Part shown: positions 9,961 to 25,200 of the stretch, piece by piece | Position numbering within the stretch: position 1 is the first letter of the stretch | Layout: each line of letters begins with the position of its first letter | Assembly (NCBI GenBank): GCA_949130485.1 | Contig: OX422195.1 | Span: 2,217,566-2,281,565, forward strand | DNA: 64,000 bases | Direction of reading: 5' to 3' | Source of the DNA: Agelas oroides | Lineage: Eukaryota; Porifera; Demospongiae; Agelasida; Agelasidae | Translations under genes and position numbers: made by a program | Notes under the pieces: generated by a model | Told to the model about the DNA's origin: nothing | The model's input: the letters and a program-made list of their open reading frames with translations, nothing else | The model's database searches: none

Positions 9961-12900
9961 CTACTTGTGGACGTAAGTAGTTCCATAGTCAGTCAGCCCA
10001 TATGTTGTGTGCAAGTGTTCATCACATTGTGTGTGGGCCCTCTCCTCAATCCTGCTGGCTGTCAGCTCCTGTAGGCTTGGATTCCTCAGCAGGGTGTATG
10101 TCACCAGCCAACGGTTACGAGCTCGACGAGACTTGAGAGAAGGAGAATCTGCATTAATAAATTAATAACATTTTAGATAGAAAGATAGAGAGCTAGATAG
10201 TAGTCTCGTTCCCAGATTGGACCTGGGAACGAGACTGGATAGATAACAAACAACAGATAGGTAGCCTCATTCCCAGGCCTTCAATCACAGCTAACACGGT
10301 GGAAGGCCTGGTAAAACTCCTATGTAGAATGACATCAGGTGGACTCCCATCTGCTATTTCTCTAAGACGTCTCAATTATGCACGACAAGCCAGGCTGTGT
10401 TCGGACTTAACCTACTGTTAGCCAGAGTAGCTGCTTAGGTATAGGACAAATGGCTCCATTGTATTCTACCACTCCATGTCATGTTATTCTCTGCAATCAT
10501 AACACTATTATCTAAGCTGTAAATCACTTTTGCAGACAGTAGAATATCAAACCTTGTTTAGCTACATGCCACAGCCTGTGTCCTGTGATCTGATACTTTA
10601 CTGGTAAAAAGCCTTAGCTATATAACAGTTCAATGCCACAATGTACTGCTCAAGCTCGCCCCACAATGTTCTACATTCACCTACTATAAATAACTATGCT
10701 AGTCTTGCAAGCCACACCTCTTGCACAAGTAGGAAGGGTCTGGTCACACAACTAACAAGTTGTCACCAAGGAATGTGGTTTGGTAGTACACCCACTCAAC
10801 ACATTATTTAGACAATGAATGCAATCTACGAATAGCACAGATCTGATTGGTTACAGCAAGATTCCACCGTGGTAACAACTCAATGTGACCAGACCCTTCC
10901 TCCCTCTCCAGAAAGAAACAAAGTACCTACAAGGTACGTAAGGCACACTTGTAGCCCATTCCCAGGTGTTCACCTGTGGGGAAAGCCTTGTGCAAAGGAG
11001 AGAAATAGCCCACCCAATGTCACCCAAAATCTTGTTTATAGCACATCAACTACCATGTGCTTCCGACATTACGCCTAAGTCCACCCACATAACTTCCACT
11101 GTCCCACCTTTTCTGCTGGTGCACAACCTATCTCTAATTTGATGACCACAAAAATGGACATTAGCTAGCTAAAGGCAGGCCTAGCTAAAGGCAGGCCTAG
11201 AGTTGTTGTTGTTGCCTTGGATACACCATGAGTACATGTATGAGGTTACTTACTGCTACCAAGTGTTCCTGGTGGGAGTGGCCCTCCATTGACTACCCTA
11301 CCCAAGTGGGAGTGGTTGGAGTGCAGCAGTGAGGACCCTGTGGAAAGGTGAGTGATGAGATCAGTACGATATGTGCTGCTTTGTGGTCCAGTTGGTTGAC
11401 CATTGGCCTTGATTGCTTGTGATCATAGGTTTAAAGCGGCAGTGCAGGATTAAATTTTGTAGAGAGAGCTGGTTAGTCAGGTTTAACCCTTTAACTACTA
11501 ATGACAACTATAGTTGTCGTCAAAATTTGGCTGCATCTGTTTTGAAGTTAAGTTCTGCACTAGCAGAAAGGGTTGGACAGGGGGAGGTGGGTTGGTGACA
11601 GCACATTGCAGCAGTTGCAGCTGGCTGTAGAAAGGCCTTGGTCAACACCGGGTGGGCCATTTTTCTCATATCCTGTACAAACGGGCATAGAAAACGCTCC
11701 TTTCACATTGTAGGGGCACCATTTCTGGCATTGAGGCAGCTTTCAGTCTACAGGAGCGTTCCCTGACTATTGAATGCTCGCTAGTGGTCAATCTCTTGAA
11801 CTTACAAAGAACATTTGTAAGAAGCTGTGGCTCAAGTTTCCAGGGCTAACTCCCAGCAGAAGTCAAAAAAACACATCCAAGAAGGTGCCACTAGTCTAAA
11901 AATGACCTCTTAGTAGTCAATTCAGTAGTTAAAGGGATGTACTCATGCCAGGCATCATGCGGTGACATAAATTATTGGTTGTTATTTAGTAACGCCCAAG
12001 GCAAGGAAAGGGAGAGGAGAGTGGAGAGAAATAGGAGAAAGCCATTGGGAAGACAGAGAAGAGGAAGATATGAGAACAGCCTCGTTCCCAGCCTCTCATA
12101 CCCCCCGCTTTTATTGCTTGCAATATGGAGTTGGGTGTGTGAGAGGCTGGGAATGAGGCTACATTGCTCAACATGGCAAACTGCAGTCAATAATGGAAAG
12201 GGTAAAAAGTCTGAACAACAGAAGAGAGGGAGAAGAGAGGGAGGGTGAACTCCAGACCTTCATTCTCCTCTGAGCTGGCGCTTCCTGCACGCTGAGGGTC
12301 TCTCTGAATATTCGTACTCTCAAGCAGTCCTGCGCGCACCCTGCCACCACCAACTGGCTTCGTCCTTCCCTTCACAGTGTCCTGAAGCAGCTTAGTGAAT
12401 GTACGCAACACAGAGTTGTTGAAAGTGTACTCCATGTACACGTAGCTGATGTAAATACGGTTACCTGCAGGGAGACAGAGAGAGAGAGACATTTAGACCA
12501 GCACAATTGCATTGGCAGACTTGAAGCATTGGTTTAGTACAGTTTTCTGTAGAACATTGCATACATACCGACTGTCTCTAAGCAAAAATCAAATTAAACT
12601 GATTTAGAATCAAAGTGTCTGGCATGGCTTTAATCACTTTTGCTGTGATTTATCATTGCGTTCATCTCATCTAGTCATAAACTAACTGATGTGGAATCCT
12701 GCTTAGTGGACATCCCTCACTAGCGGACACCTACTAAATATTATAAAAACCCTGACTGTCCTTCCATTCACTTCAGTTCTTAAGCAGATGCCCTGCTACT
12801 TCATACAATGAACACTTTTTGCACTCCTAACTGTACGCAAACAATACTTAAAAACCCTAATATAGCAGACACTCGTCAAACATTTCTGCAAGATTGTCCA

Positions 12901-15900
12901 CTGTCGCTGCTGGAGTTAACAACTTGACGTTAGATTTGTGCTGTTACTCATAGTACTAGCCTCTACAGCTGGTTAGCCTTCTCCACCAGCATGAAAGCTC
13001 TGAAAACGTGGCCATGTTGTGCTCAACCATGCCTACTGGAATCCCCTGAGTTAGGGACACCTCGCTATAAGTAACAAAACGTTGACTACAAATCTATAGA
13101 GAGGTTCCACTGTACTGCTTTCTGTGTGTGTGGTCTAAACCATATCCTGCCTACAAAGCTGCCTGCCAGAGGAGATAGCACATACATAACTCCAACCACC
13201 TCTAACTTTACATGTACAAGTAAATACATGTGTACCTGTGTCCCACCCCTCAAGACCCCTCATGTAGACGTCCCAGTCAATGCGGAAAAGCATCACCATG
13301 GTGAACATCATCAAGGCAAAGACCCTTAAGACACACATCACCATCCCAAAGATCATATTGAAGAAGAAGAGGAGGTAGGTTACTACCTGGTAGAGACGTC
13401 TGGGAGGGTGGGAGGAGGGAAGGGAGGGGGAGGGAGGGGGAGGGAGGGGGAGGGAGGGGGAGGGAGGGGGAGGGAGGGGGAGGGAGGGGGAGGGAGGGGG
13501 AGGGAGGGGGGAGGGGGGAGGGAGGGGGGAGGGGGGAGGGAGGGGGAGGGGAGGAGGGAGGGGGAGGGAGGGGGAGGAAGGGGGAGGGGGGGAGGGAGGG
13601 GGCAGAAGGGGGAGGGGGGGAGGGAGGGGGAGGAAGGGGGAGGGAGGGGGAGGAAGGGGGAGGGAGGGGGAGGGAGGGAGGGAGGGAGGGAGGGAGGGAG
13701 GGAGGGAAGGGAAGGGAAGGGAAGGGAAGGGAAGGGAAGGGAGGGAGGAGGGAGGGAGAGGGAGGGAGGAGGGAGGGAGGGAGGGAAGGGAAGGGAAGGG
13801 AAGGGAAGGGAAGGGAAGGGAAGGGAAGGGAAGGGAAGAGGAAGATGAGGGGAGGGGAGGGAGGGTAAAGAAGAAAGCGGTGAAATACCACATGTTGCTA
13901 CAAGGTTACCCATGGTATTTTATGCCGCTAGCTATACCCCTGGCTGCCAGGAGGTTTTCTACCCATTTATTGTACACTAATCTGGGTGAACCAAGGTTAC
14001 ACACAACACTCATATACACACAAACCTATGTTGAATGGTCACAAACTGCCCGGACTTCTTGTCCAAAAAGAAATAACGACAGATGAAGAGCTGTAAGTGG
14101 TGCAAACCAGCTGCCCACATCATTGGAATCCTGGTCAAGTAGAGAACTACATCACAAACTGGAACCATTGGCACATTTGGGAACAACAAACATCTAGACT
14201 GCATCAGTTACGTATCTACTGAGAATAGGAATGTGAGAGCTGACATAAAGGTCTGGGAATGTTACTACTGCCAATATGAGACCTGGGAATGTGATCACCA
14301 CTGATCTTGGGCCGACTCCCACTAACAACAAGGCCTGGAAATTCAATCCCTGTCAACAACAAGGCTCAGGAGTATGGCTGCTACTAAAACATTGTCTGGG
14401 AATAACTACACAACATGGGGTATGAGACTACAGGTAAATAACTCACATGAACCATGCCCAAATATGGATGCCGAAGGATTGAAAGTTTTTGAAGAGGTAG
14501 TAGAAACCCAGGCCGACAAACATGATAAACCACATCATAACCGTGTAGAGCATCCAAGCTGTGTGAGTGAATATGCACACTCATCATTCAGCAAGGCATA
14601 GAACATCCTGCCTCAGCTGGACATGAAGACATGCTCGACGTTATGAGGCAAAGCAGAGCAAAGTGAAAAGCAACACAAACAATGGTTGTAAGGTCTAGGG
14701 CTGGTGGTTGTCTGGTAGTCATAGCTCAGTGGCAGAACACAGGCGGTTCAAACCAGGCCTAGGGGCCCTAGCTGGACTCGATTCTCAGCAGCTGCTGGCT
14801 TTCACTTTCCTCTATTTTGTCTCATAACCATCAAACATGCCTCATCATTCAGCAGTTTCCTCAGTTCACTTCATTCCATGTATGTATGTAGCATGCGTCA
14901 ACTCACTGGTGAGCAGGTAGGCTGCCTGGAAGGCAGAGTACTTCATTGTGCCAGCCTGGGAGGGGAGGAAGACAGACAGGATGGTAGACTCTGGACAAAC
15001 ATGTCTACTAGTTATTTATGAGGTGTGCTAATTACTGTCATGGAAAACATGCACACAGAATAAATCAATTTTAAGATCCTTCTGCTCTGTTGGTTAGTGA
15101 TTTGATGAGGATAAGATGAAAGTGCACAAGTATTTTGAAGGGGGGTGGCTAGCCACCATTTTGTCTGGCACTTGCAACAATACAAACAGCAAACAACCTT
15201 GTGATATTTTCTGGTATACCTTTGTATTATGGTGATATGATACTGTTATCTAACTCACGCTAATGTATGGGAGTCAATCGGGAAGCCTTGCAGCTGCGCG
15301 CAGTTTATAAAAAGCCGTATTTTTTACTACAAGTCACACGACAATCGGTATCAGTACTACAAGTCACGTGAGAATCCGTATCAGGTACTACAAGTCACAC
15401 GAGCTGCGTCTGAACGTGCAATGAAATCAAAGGTTCGTATGATAAAATCATTATCACCATAGTACCAAGCTATACCGAAAAAAAAACATCACTCGTTTGT
15501 TGCCGTTGGCATTGTTACTCGTGTTGCGCACTCGTAACAATACAGACGGCAACAAACTCATGATATTTTCCGGTATAGCTTCGTACTATGGTGATAATTA
15601 TATAATATAATACTGGTACATGTAGTTGTATTCAAATATTTTGATATCACTATCAGCATATTAGCAAAATTAATAGTTTAAACATCTTGCCAATAAAGAC
15701 GTGTATGATGTTATAGAGGAGATTGCAGTCACTGGGAATCAAACCCAGCGCTCTTGGCTGCTTCCAGTACTCATACTGACTACTGGACAACCACCAGCCC
15801 TCACAATCCTCTATATGTACTGCACAGGTGGTACTGAATGTTTTAGTCATGCACACCCATGCAGCAGCCACTGAAGCATTGTGCTTACCAGCATGTATGT

Positions 15901-16003
15901 TAGTGTTGGCAAGGGTTCTGATGAAACAAGAAACGATATGTCACCTCTGAATGCTCTCCTTAGTTGCTTGCTGTGTGTGTGCGTGTGTGTGTGTGTGTGT
16001 GTG

Positions 16004-16045
<42 letters not shown>

Positions 16046-19000
16046 TATATTTAGGTAAATCACCACACATATTCCATACTGTCTGAAAATAGGCCCACCC
16101 TCTAAAATAAGCCCCCCCTTTTGTGAATGAAGTTGTTGTTATATTCTCAAAAGTTGGACTTATTTATGGGGCAGTACATGCTGTTATGTTGAGGAGGGAC
16201 CAAGAGGAGGGACGAACAAATGAAGTTATTGCAGAAGCAAGCGCATGACAAAACCAGGTATCGCAGAATCACTGCATGCATGCATAACACCCTAGACTAA
16301 CTGCGTGTGATCATGAGGTGTGATCATGAGGTGGGCCATGATGTGGGCATATTTTCAAGGGAAATATCACAACTCTTGAAAATATCCCCACCCCCCTCTT
16401 TGACGAGCCACTTAAGTTCATCTCCCAAGGACCTATTGTTAAGAGATTATGGTACTCATGTGTACCATACTTTCAACCTACTATTCATGACTAAAGGGTT
16501 CATGGGAGATATGCGTAGGGAGGGTTTATGGAATGTGTGTTATTCACAGCCATGTAAGAAGCTACATACTTCTGTTCTTGCAGAATGTGGAAACCAACAG
16601 AGAGAGATTGCTAGTGCTAAACATAACCAGATTTCATGGACCAACTCCCAGTAAAAGTGTTCTAGAATCCAAGATGGAGTCTGATGCAGCATGTATACAG
16701 GCAAAATGTTTCATCAACCATCCTGCTTTTAGCACAACCACAGTATTACACAAGTATTCCTGAGCATTGCTAAACATTTGTGGGGCATGCAGACCTCATA
16801 CCATCTTGTGAAGCTCTGCAAAGCACATAGCTGCTGTTGTGACCTTCGATGACCGTGCTCACAAAAGTTGTGTTACCTTTGTTTAACACATAGGCAAAAA
16901 GCAGGGAGCTAGGCCTCGGTTTGAGGCTAATGTGGAGTAGATGCATGCACAACCACCTGACTGTACTCGTGCACAGACAGGTGCACACTCACTGAAAGCT
17001 CTGCACCATGTACATGGTGAATAACCACAAGTTGAGAAAGCCGATGACAGTACCAACTGGGAGAATCGCTGGAGAGGGAAACAGCACGTCACAATTACAT
17101 CAATAGCAACAACAACCTGTACTTGATTGACAAACTTACAAATCCATGCACAGATAACCAATCACACTTCTATGTTTAGCGTGTCTATTGTAATAATGTC
17201 AAACCATCCACATATAAGTGGTAAATCAAGATGGTGGACAGTAAGGCAAGAAAACTCAGCACTATTTTCAATAAACATGCTAACACATGTTTTGCTTTCT
17301 CTGGCCAGGCTACTTGGCACCAGGGTTTACAGCGATACAAAAAAATATCAGTGTAGAGAGTGAGGCTCAGGAAATGTCAGTGCAATTGATAGATCACAGA
17401 CACAGAGATTACTTTGCGTAGCCTTTCCAAAACTCTGAACGTCGCTATAAATTTTGTCCACTTCTGTTTTAGATGCTGGAAGGAGTGTTTCAATCCATTT
17501 CACAGTCACATTGAAGCTGTCGATGAAATCAATTAAGTTGTTGGAGAATATGGCCAGGTGCCCCGTCCAAGATACAATCAGCTGAAAAATGAGGTGAAAA
17601 ATAAATAAATGAATGAATGAATGAATGAATGAATGAATGAATGAATGAATGAATGAATGACTGAACGAAACTAACGAACGAACACCATATGTTGAGATTG
17701 ACATAGTTGTACGACTATTAACCTCAACAGTGGCGGATCTAGGATGAGGCCTAGAGGCTACTTCCTTCCCTCTCTTCTGCAACTTGCTCGTGTTCAATGT
17801 TGTGCTGCTCTCAAAAATCACAGTGATGGTCTAAAAGTAGTTACTAAGAGACTCCACTCCATGGATAGACATCATAAACCACTTCATTGATCATAAGTTT
17901 GAAACACTGTCAGATACAATAATAGCCGTTCCGATCCTGCCTGTTATCTATAACCATACTCAGCGAGAAATACCGTAAGATGGAAAGTTTCACGGACATG
18001 ATATTTTCCCTATATTTGTGGTTGGACTCATACCGCGAAAATAATATTCACAAAAGAATCATTGGTACACTGTGCGCATGCGCACGCGTCAGCCACTTGG
18101 CCAGCGTCCACGAAAATTTAATCTGCGAATAATTTCGCTAATGCATTGCAATGGTACATCCACAAATATTTTCGACCGTAACAATTTCCCGTCCTACGGT
18201 ATGCAAGATGCTTCTCTGACTTCATTCCTTCCAGGCTCACTTCTTTATCCTTGGCTAGATCTGCCCCTGGATCCATCCCAGTCCTTCACCCCAAATTACC
18301 TGGAGAGGTGACCTTGCAGCTGCAAGATGAAATCCAGGTGGAGGCCTGGGAACACTAGTTGACTACACTACACACAGCTAAGTAATAAAACACCGATATA
18401 CATAATTAGATGACTGGTACTTACCTGATACAGCATGGTGTATGCGATAATCAAAGCACCAAGAAAGGGCAGAGGATATCTGAACTCTGCAAGAATAAAA
18501 ACAGCTGATAAAGTTCCGCTATAAGATTCGTATGTACTACCAACCAGAAGGCTTGGACAGACACTACAAGGCCTCAAGTTCGTTCTTTCAGTCAGGGACC
18601 CCTCCTCCCCTCTGTCTACCTAGGTAGACAATGCTACTCACATGATAAAATGGACCAGGCTTCCCCCCTCCATTTGTGCCTACTGTAAGCAGTGGGAAGG
18701 CCTGGGAATGAGGCTATACACATCCCACAATGACAATCATTCTAGTTTATATTGTTAGTTCAAGTTATAACAAGTTACAGTCAGTGTCAGAACCAAATAT
18801 GGTAGCTGCTCCTCTGACCAACTTACTCGGGTTGTATGGAGTGACAAATTTAATCCCTCGTATGAAGTAGTTCCAGAGGCTCTCGAAATTGATTGCTCCT
18901 CTCCCTGTCAACATTACTGGTCTGTGGCATGTAAAATATGGTCTATAATACTAATATCCGACTGCAAGCCTAGCCTCATTCTCTCAGGCCTTCCCTGCCT

Positions 19001-22000
19001 CCAATTATTGATCACTTGCGGTATCAATCAAAAACTAGAGGCAGGGAAGGCCTGGGAGTGAGGGTAAGTCAAGCCTTGCTCCAAGGCTCCTTCAAAAGAT
19101 CTAAAAGAGCCTGGCCACACTTGTGTCTGCACTGCGTTGAAAGTGATACACAAAAATGGACACACACAAAGTGACTACTGCTCATACTCAGTTTGCTGGT
19201 TGCATCAGAAGGTATTCGGGTATTCATCCTGCAGAGTCAATGCCTGCCTACCAGAAATCCAGCCTGAGAATATTGAACAGTGTCTACGGATCTATCCTCT
19301 GTTCCGATGCCAGAGCTCCAGTGGCTCAGTTTGTAAGAACATCCGACTAATCTATCTTCTGCTGCCAGAGCTCCAGTGGCTTGTAAGAGCATCCGACCGA
19401 TCTATCTTCTGCTGCCAGAGCTCCAGTGGCTCGATGGTAAGAACATCCGACTAATCTATCTTCTGCTGCCAGAGCTCCAGTGGCTCGATGGTAAGAGCAT
19501 CCGACTGATCTATCTTCTGCTGCCAGAGCTCCAGTGGCTCGATGGTAAGAACATCCGACTAATCTATCTTCTGCTGCCAGAGCTCCAGTGGCACAGATTG
19601 TAAGAGCATCCGACCGATCTATCTTCTGCTGCCAGAGCTCCAGTGGCTCGATGGTAAGAACATCCGACTAATCTATCTTCTGCTGCCAGAGCTCCAGTGG
19701 CTCGATGGTAAGAGCATCCGACTAATCTATCTTCTGCTGCCAGAGTTCCATTGGCTCAGATGGTAAGAGCATCCGACTAATCTATCTTCTGCTGCCAGAG
19801 CTCCAGTGGCTCACTTTGTAAGAGCATCCGACTAATCTATCTTCTGCTGCCAGAGCTCCAGTGGCACAGATTGTAAGAGCATCCGACCGATCTATCTTCT
19901 GCTGCCAGAGCTCCAGTGGCTCAGATGGTAAGAGCATCCGACTAATCTATCTTCTGCTGCCAGAGCTCCAGTGGCTCGATGGTAAGAACATCCGACTAAT
20001 CTATCTTCTGCTGCCAGAGTTCCATTGGCTCAGATGGTAAGAGCATCCGACTAATCTATCTTCTGCTGCCAGAGCTCCGGCATTCAGAAGACCCAGGTTT
20101 GAATCCTGGCTTGAACTCATGTCCTTTGTACCAAGTCAGTGCAACTATTTAATGAACACTTATCATATATCTCACTTGATACAAAGTTAACAATTCTTCA
20201 TAGCATGACATTGGCATCAAGCAGTTTCCACATTAAGAAATGAGTGGAAGGTGAACATCTCCTGAAATCAAGAGCTGCTGACTTAGCACATACAGAAAGT
20301 GTTGCAAGTATAACCAGGCCCTTTTTCAGAGGGGCCTAGAAATGAGACCCATCTCTTCAGCTTTACTGGGGCTGCAACGTTAGGCCTCAAACCCAGGCTT
20401 TCGGTTCCAGATTTTGTCTTCAAAGCTGCAAGACAAAATCTGGAACTGAATGCCTGCGTTCGAGGCTTTGTATTCTGGCCTGGCTAGCTGGCTACATACC
20501 ACTCACTACCAGTTTCTGATGTGGCCATGATAAAGATTGTCACACTACAATACATAGAAGTTGGTATAGTGGAACGACCAGGGAATGAGGTTGGGGTCTT
20601 GTCCCTTCCCCTATTTATTATTTACTGACATCTCTATAGCCTTGTTCCTAGGCCCTGAGGTCAGTGAAGTTGGGGTCTTGTCCCTTCCCCTATTTATTGT
20701 TTACTGACATCTCTATAGCCTTGTTCCTAGGCCCTGAGGTCAGTGAAGTTGTGGTCTTGTCCCTTCCCCTATTTATTATTTACTGACATCTCTATAGCCT
20801 TGTTTCATGCCCAGAGTTCAGGCGGGCCTGGGGTAATGTCCTAAGGTCAAACTCTTCGTTGCCAACTAATACAATTGAGTTCAAGATATACTACATTGTT
20901 AAATGAATTTGCTGTGTCCAGCACATGCAGCCTTGGCACGCACCATCAAATACTATATTATTGCATATTATGTAACCATGTTTATTATGTTACCACATTC
21001 CAAGTGCTGCCCCATAAGAGTCCATCCCTTACAAGGGCGTAGCTAGGATTTGTTGAGTGAGGAGGCAACACCTTACAGCGCACGGCGAAAATTTAGCTAA
21101 TTAATTATTCATAACTTAACTAATTCAATCAACCAACGTTAAAAGGACGTAAATGTATTTCCTTCCACGCTTTGTAAAGAAAGTCGTTGTCAATGCTGCT
21201 GGTCTTTTCCCAACCAGGAGCGAGTGAGTTCCGATGTAATTTACTTTGCGCATGCGCTGGATACTTTATAGGACATCGCCAATGCGTGCGCGCGCTCTTA
21301 CGCAGAAAACTGAGGAGGCAACTGCCTCCTCTGCCTCATTGCTAGCTATGCCCCTGCCTTATCAAAACTTCTCTACTACCATGGGGTCATATGTAATTCA
21401 CAGTGCATGAAATGTCTATGCAGCACATATATACGAGCCAGCCCTTGAAGTCCTGCACAATGGCACTTCTAAGTGTTACGTAATGTGTTTATAATACAAA
21501 CAGAATAATGTTTACTTTCTACCTGGGAATGCCACAACTGTATGTATCAGTACAACTCACCTTTTGAGTAGAGATTTGACGTGATGAAAATCACCTTGAT
21601 ACTCATCACAGTCTGGAATCTGTGGGCAGGAAAATATCAGTTCACTTTATTCGCTTTCTGATTTACCCTCCCACTCCTGCATCTAAAACTTGGCATGCAC
21701 GAGGACACCCTCTCCTCCCTCCTGTTTAAGGAAAGACTAAATTCAACAGGGCTATGGGCTCTGGACTAGGTGTGGACCATGTTCTACTCACAATAACAGC
21801 AGAGAATCTCTCTATCAAAAATTGAGGTACATACTCACTATTCATTTTTTAAAGGGTCATACACGTAAATTATTGGAGTATGATGTGTCCATGTCAAATG
21901 AAGGTGCTTGACTTCAAGTCTTAACCCATTCCTACATATTTTACCTTCACGTCCTTTAGAGGGACATTTAAGCCACTGGCTTCAGGGAATCCTTTAATAG

Positions 22001-22205
22001 TTTGTGTAGTCTTCAATGTGATTTATTGGGATCTCCCGCTTGGGGTTATTCAAGCTAAACAAAAACATCTTACATACATTCTGACTGAGGTTGTGACGTC
22101 GGAAGAGGATCAGCATAGTTTCCATGGCAGCATGGCAGAAGAACCACCCAGCAATCACAACATAGAACACATAGACTGGGAAAACCACACCCAGTGAGAT
22201 GCCAA

Positions 22206-22298
<93 letters not shown>

Positions 22299-25200
22299 GG
22301 TAAGGGGGGAAGAATGGAAACGGATAACATACACAGTCTTAACATGTAAATCAACATCACTTACATCTTTGTTTGTGAGAACCCCTCGATAAGAACAGCC
22401 ATGAATGGTCGTCACCTCTGTGTAGATATTGCTGCCTGCCCTGTGAGCAGGCAAGACAACATGTCACTCAGCTAGGCTTGTATATTTTGGGAATCCTCCT
22501 CAATCATGTGTACAAAATGAGAAGTGGTTACTGATACGTACTGTGTATGAATAAAGGAGCATTCCCTAAAAGAACAGTTCTCACATATGAATGAAGTGTT
22601 CCCTAAACTGTTTGGTGAGAACAGTTCTCACGTATGTATGCTCTACAGTTCTCTCAGGGAGGTGCATGTATCCCTACTCCTGGACTAGCTTACAAGAGCA
22701 GTGTGTAGAAGAAGCCAATGACATGGCCAAGCAGGGGAATGGGAGCATCCACACATGCAAACACGGGGAAGTAGGCCACAGCCTGGCTCAGTATGATCAC
22801 AGCGGGTGTGGCCACTGGAGAAGGTGGGTGGGAAGGAGGGGGAAGAGAGGGGGGGAGGAAGGAAGGGAGGGAAGGAGGAAGGGAGAGAAAGAGAGAGGAA
22901 GGGGGAAGTGAGTGAGCCCTTCTGAATGCCTGAACTTTTGACAACAAAGCTATAAGTGCACAGGCCATCAGTGCACAAGCCGTATAAAGCCTCGCTGGAA
23001 CATATCCTTCCTTCACTCTTTCAACCACAATTCTCTCTTATTTTTTGGACAAATTATAATCTTTCTCTCTTCAAAGCTTACATCAAATTGAAAAATAATT
23101 TCCAATATACGGTACTCAGTGGAAGCCACAAATAAGGTATAGTTTACCAAAGAAGTCAAAAGCGTCTTCCAGTCCACCATCTGAGTGGAAGTAGAGGCCC
23201 TTATCCAACATGTTCTGGAGGACATCTCCCCCCCAGGCACTCATAATCAGACAGTAGATGAAACGGAAGGGAGAGGCACTCAGGAACTTGATGGGACTAA
23301 TGGTGTGTTCGTGTGTGTGTGGAGGGGAGAGGGGAGGGGGAAGGGGGACAAATACAAAGCAAAGAAGGCTATAATCCAGAGGATGAATTAGCAGGTGCAT
23401 TACCTTAACAACAAATGCATAACAGTTGAAAGGCAAAGCTTGGTTGGTTAGAGAGGTATATACCATTTCCGTCCTCTTCCCCTCACCCTGTCTATCATGC
23501 ACTCTTAACCTAGCTACAAAATGAGCAAATAAACTAGCTACTATTATTATGAAAGGTTTGAGCAACAACAGTGTACTCCTCTTGTCCACCAGAGTAGAAC
23601 TGTACGTACACGATAATGCCAGGAATGCCCCAGAGGACGTGTGTACAGTGTTCTCTTCGTCGCTGAGTGAAGCCTAGGAGAATCACTATAGTGAACTAAG
23701 GGTGGAAGGGAAGGAGGAGGGGGAAGGGGGGAGGAGGAGGGGGGGAGGAGTGGGAGAAGGAGGAGGAGGAGGAGGAGGAGGAGGAGGAGGAGGAGGAGGA
23801 GGAGGAGGAGGAGGAGGAGGAGGAGGAGGAGGAGGAGAAGAAGGAAGGAGAGGGGGGAGGAGAGGAGGAGGAGGAGGAGGAGGAGGAGGAGGAGGAGGAG
23901 GAGGAGGAGGAGAAGGAAGGAGAGGGGGGAGGAGAGGAGGAGGAGGAGGAGGAGGAGGAGGAGGAGGAGGAGGAGGAGGAGGATGAAGAAGGAGGAGGAG
24001 GAGGAGGGGGGGGAGGAGAAGGAAGGAAAGGGGGGAGGAGAAAGGATTAAATTGTATGTCAAAAACCTTTCTTTGCCTCATACCAAGGTTAAAGGAGGCC
24101 AAAACAAGGCAGGAGCAAGCTGACTACGCAATGCGAGGTCGACACAGCAGTTAGTATATTCATAAGGGTCATAAGGTCATCATACGTAGTAGGGAGAACA
24201 TACCAGCACACCCGCTGCACGTAATGAATATCACAAGTCACACCCTAGCACTTTTTCTGCATGACTCAATTAAGTTCTACCTCTCATGCATCTTGTTTCT
24301 GAGTCAACTAGCAATTCATTAGCACTTCAAAAATCATGTCTATGTATCAAAGAGCTTCCAACCTTAGTTGTGTCAGTACATGCAAATGAGTAAGATGGTG
24401 AGATAAATGGAGTGAGATAGGGACCTTAGTTACTACCTGCAGAATTACAACTACACTAGCATAATACTGCCTCCACAGTTGTTGTCTGAGATTTACCTCC
24501 TTACCGTGTTTTACTGTGTGCTGAAATGCGTCCTGTGCAGTGGGTAACTTTGCATAACATCTAGGCCTACCTTCTTTATCCATGGAGACGGGATCATTGG
24601 TTTTATTTACTGCATGTACATAATACATGTATGGCTTAAGCTTTGTCTTGAGGCCTGGCATCAAGAATTGCTTTGTGTGTGCACAAGATTTAGGATTCAG
24701 TGTTTATGAGCCTGAGATAGATGCTAAGTGTGTGTATCACACACAGCATGCATGAGAGCTGGCAGCTCTGCTATCATTAGATGCAATGCTGTACAGCAGA
24801 GAGCACACAGATGGTCACAGACAGATGACAGAAATGAGACACAGTGGAGACTTACTGCAGTAACCATCACAGAAATGTACAGCAGAAACGCTATGTGGTT
24901 CTCTTGGTGACAGCTGGAACAAGAGAAAAGCAGACAAACCATTTCTAAACTGTTAGGATTTTACAAGATTATCAGAGACTTGTTTCTTATCTTACCAACT
25001 CACATGTACCAAATCACTCTGTTTCTGTTGTGGACTTTCTGAGAACACCAATCCAACTTTCCCTTGCTAAATTGCCAGCTTCATTCTAAAATCACTCCTG
25101 TGATTGCCGGCAGTAATTACCTCTAACATTTTGGTCCCACCCCTTGAAAGTCGAGCGGGATGACATTATGTAACCGACCCTTTCTTGCACAGCAAGGTCA

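Noticed and set aside
13135-13913. Long Pro/Ser/Leu-rich and Gly/Arg-rich frames on both strands
   Set aside because: They are translations of the GGGA-type purine tract; only 13236-13399 is a real exon. The same applies at 41109-41761, 23547-24102 and 53362-53945.
20492-20541. Candidate extra STRA6-like exon ([10 protein letters not shown])
   Set aside because: The splice sites are acceptable, but the phases of exons 8 and 9 join directly when exon 9 starts at 18921, and the peptide has no counterpart in the family.
22155-22454. His/Thr-repeat proteins over the TG microsatellites
   Set aside because: They are dinucleotide-repeat translations; the true coding parts are exons 6 and 7.
24347-24664. 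Frame of 105 codons between exons 2 and 3
   Set aside because: Exons 2 and 3 join in phase without it, and it contains a dispersed repeat (gcgtcctgtgcagtgggt) also seen near 30855.
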